Below are positions 29,880 to 40,611 of a stretch of DNA of 64,000 nucleotides, piece after piece. Origin of the DNA: Sphagnum magellanicum (lineage: Eukaryota; Streptophyta; Sphagnopsida; Sphagnales; Sphagnaceae); contig CM038925.1 of NCBI GenBank assembly GCA_021904315.1, positions 4,714,501 through 4,778,500 of the forward strand, in the 5' to 3' direction. A program made the translations under genes and the position numbers. The first letter of the stretch is position 1. Each line of letters starts with the position of its first letter. The notes under the pieces are model-generated. The model searched no databases and was not told the origin of the DNA. It was given only the letters and a program-made list of their open reading frames with translations.

Positions 29880-30540
29880 ATTTTCTTCGTATTTCCAAAA
29901 CTTCATCTTGTTCAAAGGCACTTTCAAACTCTTCAAATTCTTTTTCTAAATCATTACAATTTTAAATAAACTCCACCAAGTTAGATGGAAAAATACAACC
30001 AATTATTATTCACAAATATCAACTTGTTTAAATTATCCATTTGCAAGTGACAACTTCTTAGGTTGGAAGTATCCCAACTAAAGAAAAAATTCCTTTCCAT
30101 CTCAATTTGTGATTTCACAATGCCTTAAATTTGATAAACAAAAAATTCAACAATGAACGACATTGATTCATGTTTACCCCTCACATTCTCAAGGCAACTC
30201 CCACTTTGGGAGATGGAGTCCCAGTGGACTCTCAAAACTTCAAAGAGTAATTTTAAGGATCAAAACTCAATGGCTTGTGATGTTCCTTATATCATTGGAA
30301 AGCTATCATTGTATTTCACTTGATATCCCTCCCCACTTGGTATCACATGAACATCAACAATTCCATGCTGACAAGCTCCTTCATCAATGCACTTACTTCA
30401 ATTGTCATATTGAAAATATCCAAATAAATTGATTATGGCAATAGATGTAATATTTGACGACATTTCAACAACATTGGCAACAAAAACCTCTTACCATTCA
30501 TTGTCTTCAACAATAGCTTTACCTTATTCATGACCAATAA
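29880..30540 (-). pseudogene. hAT-family transposase C-terminal remnant
   Basis: On the minus strand, from about 30123 down to 29998, the frame reads GIVKSQIEMERNFFFSWD, then NLRSCHLQMDNLNKLIF, then NNNWL. This has the SQ.E.ER.FS....L.. R...L...NL..LI....NW layout of the hAT dimerisation domain. Downstream, DLEKEFEEFESAFEQDEV follows in the tail. Upstream fragments toward 30540 (for example YQVKYNDSFP, GKAIVEDNEW) are probably the decayed body but are not individually diagnostic. Stops and frameshifts are frequent, and no terminal repeats were identified. It sits just upstream of the TRM13 promoter. Confidence 0.5.
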
Positions 30541-30604
30541 AAAAAAAAAACTAGATGAAGGCTCATATGTCTAGGGTCCAAAATCATAGACATCATGTTA
30601 TGGG

Positions 30605-30643
30605 TTTTTCCTTAGGGTTAGGGTTTAGCCTTAGGGTTTGGGG
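30605..30643 (+). promoter_or_regulatory. Telo-box-type motifs upstream of TRM13
   Basis: TTAGGGTTAGGGTTTAG followed by CCTTAGGGTTTGGGG gives inverse telo-box motifs (AAACCCTAA on the minus strand). Telo boxes are known promoter elements of plant genes for ribosome and translation functions, which would suit a tRNA-modification enzyme. The role here is inferred from position. Confidence 0.4.
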
Positions 30644-30778
30644 CTCTTTGTTGTTGTATGAGAAACTCTGAATTCGAGTTTTGCACTAGAGGATTGGCGA
30701 TGGCAGACAGTCTTGCGCTCCCTGCTACTACTCCTCGCTGTAATCTCTCTTCTACTCTTCATGTGTATGTATGCGTGC

Positions 30779-30780
30779 GC

Positions 30781-30812
<32 letters not shown>
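30779..30812. repeat. (TA)n microsatellite
   Basis: About 15 TA units in the TRM13 leader or first intron, next to a GTATGCGTGCGCG stretch. A simple slippage repeat. Confidence 0.9.
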
Positions 30813-30814
<2 letters not shown>

Positions 30815-31027
30815 TCTCCCAGGTTCTTCTTTGATGTTCAATAGATTATTGCTTTTTTTTTTTTGGAGTCGGAATCTGTACCATTGAGTCTTCTTTCTCT
30901 TTTATCTTTTTGTCAAAATCACACCAAAGAGGGAAGAAGCAATGAGCGGTGGGAGGAATGCAGTAAGTGAGTTTTTAGTCATGGTGTGTTTTGTTTTTTG
31001 TTTTTTCCAGCTTCGGAGGGTTGTTCA

Positions 31028-34000
31028 ATGAAGGGGGTGGTGGAGAAGGAGGCAGAGAAGAAGGGCCTGCAGCAGCAGCAGCGGTGTCAATCATGGTTGC
31101 AATCCAAGCGGCGTTTTTGCGCCAGTCCTGCTATGCCAGGCTCACAGTTGCGTACTACTCCTCCTTGCAATTCCATTTTTAAACATCCTTTTTTCCAATG
31201 CTAATCCTCATTCCAAATCTTTCTTGATCGTGGTTACAACCCTAAATCGATGTTGCATCTTCTTGATTGCAGTCACAACCCTAAATCGATAATGCATCTT
31301 CTTGATTGTGTTTTCTAGCTAGGGACGGTTTTTTTTCCTTTTGCTTTCCTGCAGTTTTGCTGCAACAAAATCTTTAGCCATTGATTAGAAATTCCTATTC
31401 AGGACATCTTCAGTTGGACTTAATACTAAGTGTTGAGAATTTCTCAAAGTCTTATGGAGAAATGATATTGTCAGTTTGTACATTCTGTTATGTGTTTTGG
31501 TAAGTTTTGCTGGAAACTCAGACTCCATGAGTATTCAATCATGTACTTCATTAAATACCAGCATGCAGTTGTCGAGAGCATTTTATTCAGGCCATGTGAA
31601 TACACTTGATTTTCTCGGTATGCTATCATGAAGTCCATATTCTCTTTTTGGGAGATGAGGCTGCAGCAGACTGTGAAGCAAATTGCTACCTAACATAACA
31701 GCCAGGAAATGACAGATCATTTGAGAGTGGAGAAATCTTAATTGCCATGTGAGAGTAGTTGTAATTGTATAGAACATTGAGATCATAATTTGCACATCAG
31801 GGTTTTGAATCCTTCTTTTATAAGAACTTTCTAGTGAAAGTGAGAAGAGTATGGCCAATGATTAAACCGTTATTTGCTACTCTTGATGGTGTATTAATCA
31901 CCAGCTGATTAGACATAAATACCACTTAGATCGATGAGGCCTTTTCTTCTACTTCTGTTGGACAATAGGGTTCATCTAAGAGGAATAACAATGTAGGTTT
32001 TAGGGTTTAGGGTTTAGGCTTGGGTCCAGTGTACAATGAAGAAAGAACTGATCTTCTCTACCTCTGAAGCATTTTTTCTGAGCAGCAGATATTTCCCCTC
32101 TAGGGCTTTGCTGTTATTGTTTAGTGTATGGTCTGCGCACAATGTTTGACACAGGCAGCTCTAGTTGTCTAAAACAGGAGAAGGCATAACCATGTGTTTA
32201 TAAAGACTCCTGTTTTGTGTCACCTGCTGTGTATACATTGGAAAATTGTGTATAACAGCAGGTAGGTATGTTCTGGCCAGCTGACAATCATTTGATGGGA
32301 ATCCTGCAAATATAGGCTTGAAAGTGTGTTGGATGCTATACAAAAAAGTTTGCTTCATCTAGGAGATAGTCACATCACTTGCCAAGTGGTGACTTGAGGA
32401 CATGTTAAAACAAGTGCCTGGTGTGCAGAGTTCTCAGTTTCCAGTAGCATTTCGTGACATCTGCCAAGTTTCATTTTCAGGGATGTTTGTGGCAAAGCCC
32501 ATACCTTGGTGAATTGCCTGCAATCAGAAACTCAGCAGAATCTCAGCCTTGTAGAGCTGAGAAGACCATTATCATTTTTGTTTTGGAATTGCTCATGATT
32601 TGTGTGTGCACTCTGTGGCGTGCTTCCTTGGGGGATTGTGTCTCAGGTATTGTGGGAATCACAAGCCATCAGCAGCACAGACCAGAGTGTGCTGCCCTAT
32701 TGACCCCTCTCAGTAATGCTCCTTCACCAGTTCACTCAAATTTTCATTGTGGTATTCCAGTGTGAAAAGATTTGGAAACTATCTTCCAGATCAGTATATC
32801 TTACGTTCCCTCATCTCTTCATTTCAAAAGTTCACCCAAGGTTGAGTTTCCTTTCATCACAATTTTATCAGGAGGCCATGTTATCATCAATTTTCTTGTG
32901 GAGAGAACCTTCTCTAACTGTATGAGAATAATCTCAGCACAATTCTACAGGAGGAAGTGGCCATCCATGCCAGGAAATGCCCTGCAGTCAAGCAGCTGGA
33001 ACGCTTTGAGAAGCAGACCTATTTTGCCAAAGGCATAAATGCTGGAGGTGATGATGTGGAGAGAACTGCTTGGTCTGGACATTTATCAACCGATTCAAGC
33101 AGATTAGCCAATTTAGCCAAGGTAAGCTTAGATTGGGTCCTAAGGAGAGTTGATGAATTTTCACATTGCAATTCAGTAAAGTGTGTGTAGAATGATAATG
33201 TCAGCACAGTCTTCCTACCATTGCCCAAATGATTCACGGGGTTTGTGACTTTTTCTAGTCTGGTATGAATCACCTTGGTCCTGGAGTCAGTGCTCAAAAT
33301 GAATTAGGCTACACAACTTCCTTGATTTACTGTGAGCATATCACACTTGAAAGACAGGTGTGGATGAGATTGCATTGTTGAGCAATCATGGTTATCTCTT
33401 CTCTTGAGATTTGTCCCTTGTCCAGATCTCATTTGGTTCATCCTTGTGTTGACTGAAACCCATCAGACTGGTGCAGGTTCAACAATTTGAGGATCGAGCA
33501 GAGACTATTAAGGAGTTTGGTGCAAGTGAGTCTGTACAGAGCCAAAATAAGTTTCTGAGCCCAGGGTCAAAGCGTGCAGCAGTGAGTGCAATGTCAACAG
33601 CTGATTTCCAAGATCTTCTCAGAAGGATTGAGAAAGCCTTTGAGCAGAGCTGTAGAGAGGTGATTGAGGAATCCATATTGCAGCCTCAGGCATGCAGTAA
33701 ATGGCTGTCTCCTGACAGGGATAGGTACTTTGCTTATATCTTTGTGATTATGGCTTTTGCTCACTTCTGTTTTTGCAGACTCAAAAAGGGCTCCATAATG
33801 CCAAGGATGTAATTTGAATTGGTCAGACCACAGTTCATCATATCATACAACTCTTAGTTTTTGTCAAGTTTAGACCCAATTTTGTTGCGTACATGTGGTC
33901 TTGTCAATCACTGTGTCTCTGGAGACAATATGAAAGTGATTTTCAGAATGACTCTGCAGGAAACTGCCTTATCAAGAAAAGCATGCACTACAGCAAGCAT

Positions 34001-35839
34001 CGTTACTTGGCAATTTGGAATCCTTTGGCCTCCTCAGCACTAAGAATGGGGAGACTGCAGATGACAGAAATGGGTCTGCAAATACAAGGAACAAATCAAA
34101 TTTTGCGGTTGTGGAATTGGGAGCTGGGAGAGGATACCTATCACACATGCTTTGTGATTGCTATAATGTTCAGAATGTTGTGATGATAGAGCGGCGTTCA
34201 TATAAGTTCAAAGTAAGCCCCCCCACATTAGACCTTTTATTTCCTGCAGTGAGATTCTCAGTGTTGTTGAGAATTTATAAGCAGCTTGCCCTGGATACCG
34301 AAGCTATCTGAATGTTGATTTCGTTTACTAGTCTCTGCAGTAGTGGACAGCAATTTGCATAGCTCAGCCTATGCCTTGATTGCATCCATATCTATTGTTT
34401 ATAGACTAGATACCTTGGTGATTCTTACATCCCATTGACCAGTTAGTATATGGATTTGACTGTGTACTGCATTTCTCATAATTTGTTATATTTGAATTCC
34501 AGGCAGACAGAACTCTGCGACAGTTGAAAGGCATAGCCCTGGAGCGTCTGAGAATAGACAGTAAGTCTATACTATAACCTAATTCTTGAAGCCCACTGGA
34601 GTTGAATGATTCTTGCTGTTGTCTGTGATGGGTGTTTTGTCTTCACAGCAGTGTCCTTTCTGCACTTGATCCTGAATTTGTTCTTGCTGCAGTTGAGGAC
34701 CTAAATCTGCAGGAAGTACAAAGCTTGCAAGGCTGCAATTTTATAGCGGTCAGCAAGCATCTTTGTGGACCAGCTACAGGTAATTTCTTCCCCCCAACTC
34801 CTTTAATAAAATACTAGTTTCTCAACATCTTCATAACCTTCTTGCCACTTCATCTTGCTCTTAAAATGTGACCCAGCAAAGATCTTCTAGTGTAGTTCAT
34901 GCTGCAAATAATGGAGTTGATTCTGACATGATAATGTTTTTGCTACAGATTTGTCATTGCGGTGCTGTATCCATGGAGCTGATTCTGGATTGAGAAATGG
35001 CACTCCCAACAATGAAGGTTGTAGAGAAGGGCCAGGAAACCCAATGCTTGATGGTCTGGGCATTGCCACCTGCTGTCATCATTTGTGTCAGTGGAGTTCA
35101 TACATTAGTAAGTCTCTGCGTGAAGCTTTGACTACATTGGACTTTATATGTTCTGGCTCCAGATTGGAGATTACCCTTGTCAGCAAATTGGTAGTGGTGC
35201 TATTTGGTACCATTTTCTCCTACTTTGTTACCGTGATTGTGGACCAATGATGTGAGTTACATGTTATGCTGTATGGTGTACAGTGTTAGGGTGTACTGTG
35301 TCCTTTGTTGAGAACAACTTATCACCCTAGTGTTTGTTGAGTGTGCAGACAAACAATTCTTTCATAATTTGGGTTTCTCTATTGAAGATTTTCATGCCAT
35401 TACATGGTTAACAAGTTGGGCATTATCTGGGACTGAGGAACATGGATTGACAGAATCTGGTGTTTTAGTGGAGGCTTCTGACTTGCCTGTTGATCATGCG
35501 TAAGCTGTCCAACACCTTTGTATGCAACCATCATTCTGCATATGGAAGGATATAGTCGTTATTCAATGAGGGTGTCCAGATGCTGAACCTTGAACCTGTC
35601 TATGCAGGCATGCTGTAGCATATGTTTCTTCAAAGCCAAGATTGTCAGAAGCCATGAATGCAATAGATGCAACAGCTCGGGCTGTGCTGGGAAGGAAGTG
35701 TAAACGCTTGATTGATATGGGGAGGCTGCAATGGCTAACTGAGCGTGGCATGCAAGCAAAGCTTGTGGAGTATATTGCAGCTTCCGTTTCACCAGAGAAC
35801 AGATTACTTCTGGCAAGGTGGGCTAATGTAATGCAATAG
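31028..35839 (+). CDS. TRM13: TRM13-type tRNA (position 4) 2'-O-methyltransferase, 11 exons
   Basis: Methylates the ribose of nucleotide 4 in the acceptor stem of certain tRNAs, using S-adenosylmethionine. Exons: 31028-31146, 32647-32712, 32938-33121, 33259-33357, 33477-33724, 33960-34212, 34503-34560, 34693-34779, 34949-35107, 35349-35499, 35608-35839. All are GT-AG and phases close (1656 nt, 551 aa). Two zinc fingers are intact: a CCCH type (C20, C31, C42, H45; KRRFC and QYCGNH) and a CHHC type (C56-P-I-D-P-S-H62, H72, C76) split across a junction. Then come YFAKGINAG, RKLPYQEKHALQQAS, the SAM-binding motif VELGAGRGYLSHML (about 290-303), KHLCGPATD and ATCCHHLC (411-418). A 33-codon exon (33259-33357) is in frame but not clearly conserved. 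An alternative start is ATG 30700 (exon 30700-30739, then 31011), which would add residues MADSLALPATTPRSSEGCS. Confidence 0.93.
31222..31312. repeat. 39-bp tandem repeat in TRM13 intron 1
   Basis: TCTTGAT..., ACAACCCTAAATCGAT and TGCATCT recur with a 39-base period in two full copies and the start of a third. A TTTAGGG block also lies in this 1.5-kb intron, near 31996-32018. Confidence 0.85.
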
Positions 35840-35884
35840 ATCTAGAACTCACAGAATGCCTTGTCTCTCAATTGTTGGGTTTGT

Positions 35885-36930
35885 TGGGTTGTTATTAGAG
35901 GCAAGAACAGACCCCCCCTGCGGTTATCAGGGAGGTTATTAGGAGTCCCTACTGCAGGTCTGAAAAGTCCAAGACCGGCTGTTGGTGTATAACCATGGTT
36001 CTCGAAAATTGGAAAAAATCGCATAACCAGTCAGGAAAACCACCTGGTCTTTTACCAGTTTTTTCACGAGAACCGCAGGTTCTTCAAGGCTTTTGGAATA
36101 ACTGGGAACAGCGGTTCTTTGATTCTGAAGTTTTTCTCCCAAACAACTGCCTGTTGCATGCAGTTCTCTGATTCTGAAATGCTTTAAAAGAACTGAAATT
36201 GATGGTTCTTTGAAAATTCAAATAACCGTGCACAACACAGGAGATTTTTCGCACCCAATGGGTAGAAGCAGGTCTAATACGTGTGTATTCAGAGCTTGTG
36301 AATAGATGTCTGTATACATATACATGCTATAATACGTATATTTCTGTATTTTCTCTCAAAGAACCGACGGTTCTCTGATTCTGAAATATTCAAAAAACAC
36401 CGGAACCAACAGCTGATTGAAAATTCAAATAACCGCTCAACACTGGAAATTTCACACCAAATAAAAATAAAAGGGCCGGTTATCAATAGAAGCAGCAGGT
36501 TATTATTGTTATTATTATTATTATTATTATTTGAAAATTTCATTCAATTTTGTGGTGTTGCTCAAGTGACAATCATCCATAATTACATTTAGCCAAATCT
36601 TGCAATACTCAAAATATGAAAGTAGAAAATCTTAAGCACCCTTTTATATTGTAGGCAATTGTGACGATTTTAGGCAAATTTGTAAATGAAAAGATTGGTG
36701 TTTTTTTTTTTTTTTTTTTTTGGGGCGGGGTGGAAAAATTTGTTTCCAATAAACAGGGAAATAAATTTGCAGCAGAATATGGCATTGCCAATAAAAATTT
36801 CGCAAAATGGCGAAAATTCGCCATAAAAGAAATTCTCTGGCTACCTGTTAATCGGTAGAAGCAGGGTTATAATATGTGTGTGTATTCAGAGATTTTAGGT
36901 ATATATGTTTTATACGTATTATTTTTAAAA
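35885..36930. repeat. Dispersed AACC/GGTT-rich repeat between TRM13 and YIP1
   Basis: This region has the phrases GGTTATCAGGGAGGTTATTAGG, ATAACCATGGTTCT (about 35990), ACCGCAGGTTCTTCAA and GGTTCTTTGAAAATTCAAAT. The same order of phrases occurs in the element at 63533-63792 (GGTTGTCAGGGCGGTTCTTAGG, TAACCATGGTTCT, GCGGGTTCTTCAAATAACC, GGTTCTTTAAAAATTCAAA). An internal partial duplication repeats TTCTCTGATTCTGAAAT at about 36161 and 36371. GTAGAAGCAGG...TATTCAGAG phrases recur near 36261 and 36856. Confidence 0.7.
36497..36532. repeat. (TTA)n microsatellite
   Basis: About 11 TTA units interrupted once. A poly(T) run of about 20 follows at 36702-36721. Confidence 0.9.
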
Positions 36931-36939
36931 ATACGTAGA

Positions 36940-38354
36940 GTAATAATAGAGGTATTCGTTTCCGTAGGGTTTCCGTATCAGGCGACGTGACCTACGTCGT
37001 CTTCTTCCTTCCCATCGCAGCGCAGCGCAGCGGAAGCGCGTTTTTCGTGTGGTAGGGGACGCAGATCCATTTGCAGTTTTGTTCGAGAGAGAAGAAGAAG
37101 AGGAGTAGTAGTAGCGACTTGTGCGCTTCCAAAATCACAACGCACACCGATCGACGATGCTACGGCGCTCTTCTTTCTGTTAACCAGCGAACACGGCGAC
37201 GACATTACTGGTCAGATCAGGTGTGCACACAAACAAACAAACAAACCCCTCGCATGTTGCGTTTTTCTCATTTCTTTTTCTTCTCCTTCTTCTTCTTCTT
37301 CTTTTGTGGCTATTTGTTTCCTCCTCCTTTTCTTTGGTCTCGTTTCTCATGCCTCTGTTTGATCTACAATTTTCTGCATTGCAAGCAAGTGATCTTCTCT
37401 GTTTGATCTATGATATTCTGCATTTGCAAGTAAGCGATTTTTCTCTGTAGATTGGATTTTTTTCTCTGTTTTGATCTATAATCTTCTGCATTACAAGCAA
37501 GTCGTTTTTCTCTGTTTGACCTACAATATTCTGCATTTGTAAGCGAGAGTGATTTTCTCTGTTTGATCTACAATATTCTGTTTCGTATTGGAGTGATTTT
37601 TCTTTCTCTTTTTATTTCTTTCTCGAGCGCCAGGGGAGGGGGCAGGAGACAGACACGGAGACAGAAAGAGTTGTTGCGCTCTTCTCTGTTTTTATTTCTA
37701 GGCATTTTGATCCCCCGGTTATCTCTGCACGATTCTTGCCGTGATTAGCAAGGAGTTTCAGTTTTGCGGTTCTGGATCTAGATCTGTGCGGGAAGGAACT
37801 GGAGGATAGAATTTAGAGTGCGGGAGATCATGATGATGGTGGTGGTAGTTGTGGGATCTTTGTTCCTCTTGATGCGTTGTTCTCGTCTTCCGTTGACTGG
37901 GGCTAGAGGAAAGAAAGGAATTGTGTGATGCGTGGAGTCTCTTGCTTGCGGTCATTCCAGGAAGCAGCTTCCCAGGATTATTTGAATTTGTAGTTTCCTA
38001 TGTAAATTCCCTCTCTAGGTTGTGGCAGGAAAGTACACAGGTTGTGAACGGGGAGTGATATGAGGAAACCAGGGAAAACATGAGATTCTGCTCAATTTTT
38101 TCTCCTTTGATTCCCTTTCTTGCATTGTGAAAGGACATGAGTCTCTTATGTTTGTCATCTGATTCAGAGAGAGGATCGAAGTACTTGGAGGACCCTTGTC
38201 TAGTTGTACTAAGTTACATAAGGCTGTTGCATCTGTGATTCAGAAGTTTTGAAGGCTAAGACTAGTGCCCAAGTTGATGACGCATTCTGAGAAGCTGTTC
38301 ATCTTCTCATAAGGTACTCCATTCAGTCCTAGTTTTTGTCTTTAAGGCATCAAA
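36940..38354 (+). promoter_or_regulatory. Promoter, leader and likely leader intron of the YIP1 gene
   Basis: GC content rises at about 36960-37220. Two close ACGT cores (36985-36988 and 36994-36997, GACGTGACCTACGTCG) are possible bZIP sites, and purine/CGCAGCGCAGCG runs follow. A donor-like CAG/GTGTGCAC at about 37219 suggests a first non-coding exon ending there, followed by a long leader intron. The acceptor just before the ATG could not be decided. Transcript data are needed for exact leader structure, so only the coding exon is called as certain. Confidence 0.4.
37350..37600. repeat. Degenerate ~45-bp tandem repeat in the YIP1 leader
   Basis: CTCTGTTTGATCTACAATAT, TCTGCATT and GCAAGCAAGTGATTTTT recur five to six times, with some units truncated (one is reduced to CTCTGTAGATTGGATTTTTT). 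The repeat lies inside the transcribed leader or its intron. Confidence 0.85.
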
Positions 38355-39164
38355 ATGGCGGTAATGGAGCATGAGCCACTGAATATGACATCTCAGTCAG
38401 ACATTGACGAGATTGAGAGCATATTCAACTCAAGTGTGCAATCTGCAACAGTGGAGGTGCCACCACAGTCGGTTCCTGCCGTGCTCAAACCTTCAAGTCC
38501 ACCAACAATTCCAGTGTCTACACCATTCCTTCCATCGAATTTCATATCTAGCAGCCATCAGACTCCAGCAGCCAAATCAACGACAGGGCCTGCTGCCCCT
38601 CCAGCAGGGTTTGGTGGAGGGTCTTCATACAACACACTTACTGAACCTGTCTCACAGACACTGAAGAGAGACTTGATGCGGGTGGGACATAACCTGAAGG
38701 ATGTGGTTCTTCCCAACCCTTACCGAAAAGACCCTGGCAAAGCATTGAGGGACTGGGATCTATGGGGCCCTTTCTTCTTCATCATCTTTTTGGCACTCAC
38801 ATTGTCATATTCTGCCACCCAAAACAAGTCAAAGGTGTTTGCTGTCGTGTTTGCAACACTCTCAGCTGGAGCGATTGTCCTTACACTCAATGTCCAACTT
38901 TTGGGGGGAAGCATTATATTTCTGCAGAGCTTAAGTGTGCTGGGTTACTGCCTGTTTCCACTCGACATCAGTGCAGTTGTGTGCCAAGTTAATGACACAA
39001 AACTATTCCGGACCTTGGTCGTTGTTTTTGCTTTAGCTTGGAGCTCGTGGGCTGCCTATCCTTTTGTCAGCACTGCAGTTCCTGCAAGCCGGAAAGCCCT
39101 TTCCATCTATCCAGTCCTACTCCTCTATATAACAGTCGGGTTTCTTGTGTTAGCAAACGACTAG
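38355..39164 (+). CDS. YIP1-family membrane protein (YIPF6/YIP4-like), 269 aa
   Basis: Yip1-domain proteins are multi-pass membrane proteins of the Golgi and trans-Golgi network that bind Rab GTPases and support secretion. In plants the YIP4 branch acts with ECHIDNA; which branch this belongs to is inferred from similarity of layout. The CDS is one exon with a good context (CAAAATGGCG). Residues 1-95 form a Pro/Ser/Thr-rich cytosolic tail starting with an acidic [29 protein letters not shown] (103-122) precedes the family motif DWDLWGP (133-139). Five hydrophobic segments follow at about 137-152, 161-180, 183-203 (with GYCLFPL at 197-203), 217-237 and 250-266. The end, VGFLVLAND, is short and lumenal or cytosolic as usual. 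No defects are seen. Confidence 0.93.
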   Translation: MAVMEHEPLNMTSQSDIDEIESIFNSSVQSATVEVPPQSVPAVLKPSSPPTIPVSTPFLPSNFISSSHQTPAAKSTTGPAAPPAGFGGGSSYNTLTEPVSQTLKRDLMRVGHNLKDVVLPNPYRKDPGKALRDWDLWGPFFFIIFLALTLSYSATQNKSKVFAVVFATLSAGAIVLTLNVQLLGGSIIFLQSLSVLGYCLFPLDISAVVCQVNDTKLFRTLVVVFALAWSSWAAYPFVSTAVPASRKALSIYPVLLLYITVGFLVLAND

Positions 39165-40283
39165 TGGAATATCCTGTTAAGTACTGTGTGCCTGGTTAGA
39201 CAGATATGAGCCTCTGCTAGAAACTTTGGGAGAAGCATGACTTTGTCCTCCATACTGAAAGGGAAGTTTTATTCTTTTTCTACCTCTTCCCCTAGCATTC
39301 AGCCTCTTTCCATTTGCCATTGCTGGTTTTTAAAGTTGTGTGGCAGTTGATGTTCACCTTTGCTTGCTTTGAAGCTTGATGTCTACTGGCTTAGTCCATC
39401 TTTTATACTCACGGAACTTGTCAGAAGAGTAGCTGGTTGCAGAATAAGGCTTGCTTGGGAGGAGTACACCAACATGCAAGGAATGAGATTCTCTCAACAC
39501 TGGCCTCATCAGGTGAGATCTTTAGATGCATCAAATTCCACGTTTGGCTCTAGGTTTGCTCTGCTGAATGCAATTTAGGGTTTGCTTGTTTATGCACATT
39601 TATGAAACTCTTCAGTAAGATGCATGTCGTAGTACTTATGTTCACCACCAGTTCACAAAGTATTAGACCATCACCTCACCATGCATGGCAGTGAATAACC
39701 ACCATCACTCCCCCACCCCCACACTGACCACTAAATGTGTGTTTTGCATCAATTTATTTACTTGTAAGAACATGATCAACTCCAATCAAATGTGAGTTAA
39801 AATTGATGCACAGTAATGGATAGAGAAAATCTCATAAGCATGTTAAGGCATCTCTTTAGTTAAGGTTTTTCTAAAAAACCCAACTAAAACACAAGAATCC
39901 ATTCACAATTTTTGTATCAATGGTATTAGTCCCATCGCAATTTGAAGGTGAATATGATTATGTTATTTTCAAATCATTTCAATCATTTTCCAACAAAAGC
40001 ATTGGTTATGCTTTTTTTTAAAAATGCTTTTGGGTGCACTATATTCGTTCAATTCTCTTGAATTTATTTTTATTTTGAATGCTACAACAATATATTGATA
40101 GCATTGCCATATAAATATGAATTTTTAACATTAATGTAATTTTTGACCTTAAGATACATAAAGCTAAATAGTGGTAACACTTGCAACAATATGTCTTATT
40201 ACATTTAGACCCAATGAATACATGTTTAATTAGTGAACACATTATTAAGACATAGTTTTTTCTTCTAGTTTGAAAAGATAAGA
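39165..40283. other. YIP1 3' region and intergenic DNA
   Basis: The first 300-450 bases are the likely 3' untranslated region. No further gene is recognised, and the 72-codon frame at 39360-39578 has no motif. Confidence 0.45.
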
Positions 40284-40611
40284 ACAAGGGGTGTCACACT
40301 TTGGCCTTGCCATTTACATTCAAAAGTATCTTAAGGCAAAAGAAGAACTATGGAAACTCAAATATTTCACCATGCGAAAAATATAACCTAATCTTCAAAA
40401 ACATCCTCTAAAAGAAACCCTAATCCTTCAAGATATTATAACTCTACAATAACTAATCTCAAGTTTCAACACAAGCCAAAATATCATCTTTCAAAACTCC
40501 TCATATAAAAATAGACCTATTATTATTACCTAGTATGGGCCAAAATACCTTAAGCTACTATACTCTATAATGAATCTAAACACAATATCCTTGCCTTGGG
40601 TAGGCAAGATC
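40284..40611 (-). mobile_element. ~330-bp dispersed repeat, copy 1 (minus orientation)
   Basis: One of four copies of the same short element. Read on the minus strand it begins CTTGCCTACCCAAGGCAAGG, passes ATTCATTATAGAGTATAGTA, TTTTGGCCCATACTAGGTAA and GATATTTTGGCTTGTGTTGA, and ends AATGTAAATGGCAAGG...GTGTGACACCCCTTG. The other copies are at 49852-50177, 57696-58028 and 58197-58534. Ends carry short complementary CCTTGCC/GGCAAGG blocks. It has no coding capacity. It could be a MITE or a solo-LTR-like fragment. Confidence 0.85.

Noticed and set aside
30781..30812. TATA box cluster for TRM13
   Set aside because: It is a (TA)n microsatellite located downstream of a plausible coding or leader exon; position and length do not fit a core promoter element.
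32831..32840. 10-nt micro-exon (TTCACCCAAG) to complete the TRM13 zinc finger
   Set aside because: It gives one residue too few between the two histidines; the acceptor at 32937 gives the canonical spacing without a micro-exon.
33779..33812. Possible TRM13 exon reading TQKGLHNAKD
   Set aside because: It has splice-like borders, but joining it gives a stop or frame loss, whereas 33724 joined directly to 33960 restores RKLPYQEKHALQQAS in perfect phase.
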